Notes under the pieces: model-generated
Database searches by the model: none
Told to the model about the DNA's origin: nothing
Seen by the model: the letters and a program-made list of their open reading frames with translations, nothing else
Shown: positions 6,026-6,863 of the stretch, one piece after another
How the letters are laid out: every line of letters starts with the position of its first letter
Numbering within the stretch: the first letter of the stretch is position 1
Translations under genes and position numbers: made by a program
Origin: Treponema sp.
Lineage (GTDB): Bacteria; Spirochaetota; Spirochaetia; Treponematales; Breznakiellaceae
Direction: 5' to 3'
NCBI GenBank assembly: GCA_009785545.1
Contig: WQWD01000134.1
Span: forward strand, 1-6,863
DNA length: 6,863 nt

Positions 6026-6863
6026 TTATCTCAGCAATTCCGCTATTATTTCCAGCCCCTGACAGATTTCGTCGTCAGTTAAGATGTACGGCGGCAATAG
6101 GCGGAGAGTATTCGCTCCTGCTGTCAATAGAAGAAGTCCAATTTTGTCATTTGCCGCCTCAGAATGTGCCCGTGCGATTGCTTTTTCTACAACAGACCAT
6201 GCATTATCTTCAATGTCAAAACCAATCATTAAACCCATTCCACGAACAGCTTTTACCTTTGGAAGGCTGCTCAGAGCGTTTTTTATAAAATCGCCTTTAC
6301 GTTTGTTTTCCTGTAAAAATTCGGGAGTATTCACAGTTTCCAGTACAACTTCCGCTGCCGCAGCCGCAATTGGGTTTCCGCCGAATGTACTGCCGTGATC
6401 TCCGTGGCAAAAAACATCGCTTGTTTTCCCGCCTGCCAACACAGCACCCATTGGGATACCGCCCGCCAAACCTTTGGCAAGCGTAACAATATCGGCTTGA
6501 ACAGGGCTGCCTTGTGAATCTTTAAATTGTTCCAAGCCAAGAAAAGTTCCTGTCCTTCCCATACCGCATTGAATTTCATCAAACATAAAAAGGATGTCTC
6601 TCTCGGCGCACAATTTAGCGGCCGCCTCGATAAACTCCTGTGTTTGAGGCACAATGCCGCTTTCGCCTTGTATGGCTTCAATAAAAAAACCTGCTGTAGT
6701 TTTAGCGTCTAAAGCTTTGTCCAGTGCGTCAACATCGCCAGGCTGAATATGAACAAAACCGGGTGTAAAAGGGTCAAAATCTTTATGGAACTTTTCCTGC
6801 CCTGTTGCGGAAAGCATTGTTATTGTTCTTCCATGAAAACTTCCCGATAAGGTAACAATTGTA
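6026..6863 (-). CDS. argD: Acetylornithine aminotransferase (ArgD type), 5' end cut by window edge
   Basis: The minus-strand frame is open from the right edge to a TAA at 6028-6026, giving the last 278 residues of a class III, PLP-dependent aminotransferase of about 400 residues. The fragment opens with SGSFHGRT (6-13), so the coding region continues past a Met at 6817 that is not the start. Other marks are EAIQGESGIVP (62-72), FDEIQCGMGRTG (94-105; D95 pairs with the PLP pyridine nitrogen), TLAKGLAGGIPMGAVLA (127-143; K130 should form the Schiff base), HGSTFGGNP (156-164) and LRLLPPYILT (253-262). HG-TFGGNP and the ending fit ArgD, which moves an amino group between acetylornithine and 2-oxoglutarate in arginine synthesis. 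Ornithine or succinylornithine aminotransferase cannot be fully excluded because the N-terminal substrate-binding part is missing. It converges on the ttcA-like gene with 8 bp between stops, so the two are not co-transcribed. Confidence 0.9.
   Translation of the reverse strand, partial: TIVTLSGSFHGRTITMLSATGQEKFHKDFDPFTPGFVHIQPGDVDALDKALDAKTTAGFFIEAIQGESGIVPQTQEFIEAAAKLCAERDILFMFDEIQCGMGRTGTFLGLEQFKDSQGSPVQADIVTLAKGLAGGIPMGAVLAGGKTSDVFCHGDHGSTFGGNPIAAAAAEVVLETVNTPEFLQENKRKGDFIKNALSSLPKVKAVRGMGLMIGFDIEDNAWSVVEKAIARAHSEAANDKIGLLLLTAGANTLRLLPPYILTDDEICQGLEIIAELLR

Noticed and set aside
6331..6681. A 116-codon minus-strand frame within argD, and a 104-codon plus-strand frame at 6084-6398
   Set aside because: Both are alternative-frame shadows of the aminotransferase, which has intact PLP motifs across this whole stretch.
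6026..6817. The Met at 6817 as the true start of the aminotransferase
   Set aside because: The frame stays open to the window edge and the upstream residues spell the conserved GSFHGRT motif, so the gene is cut by the window rather than starting there.

Overview
The window carries six protein-coding genes, two of them cut by its ends, and almost no non-coding DNA. Moderate-to-low G+C, SD-led genes, short overlaps and several oxygen-sensitive Fe-S enzymes (family 4 uracil-DNA glycosylase, QueH in place of QueG, a TtcA-like protein) suggest an anaerobic bacterium. A Treponema-like spirochaete is a reasonable guess, but the sequence alone does not settle it. No rRNA, tRNA, CRISPR array, transposase or phage gene was seen.

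Layout. Bases 1-1046 (minus strand) hold the first 348 residues of a membrane-anchored or secreted DUF362 protein that leaves the window at the left edge. A 180-bp divergent intergenic region (1047-1226) follows; it contains a strong inverted repeat just upstream of the DUF362 ribosome binding site. Four plus-strand genes then form a tight run: family 4 uracil-DNA glycosylase (1227-1946), PriA (1949-3964), a QueH-TcdA fusion (3961-5283) and a TtcA-like PP-loop protein (5280-6017). Spacings are 2 bp, a 4-base ATGA overlap and a second 4-base ATGA overlap, so this is almost certainly one translationally coupled operon. Converging on it, 8 bp past its last stop, is the 3' part of an ArgD-type acetylornithine aminotransferase (6026-6863, minus), cut at the right edge.

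How the genes work together. The first half of the operon serves DNA maintenance (uracil removal, replication restart). The second half serves tRNA anticodon-loop modification: the last step of queuosine at position 34 (QueH), cyclisation of t6A to ct6A at position 37 (TcdA), and probably 2-thiolation of C32 (TtcA family). The most interesting point is the single-polypeptide fusion of QueH and TcdA: tRNA-Asn(GUU) is the tRNA expected to carry both Q34 and (c)t6A37, which would give the fusion a natural shared substrate.
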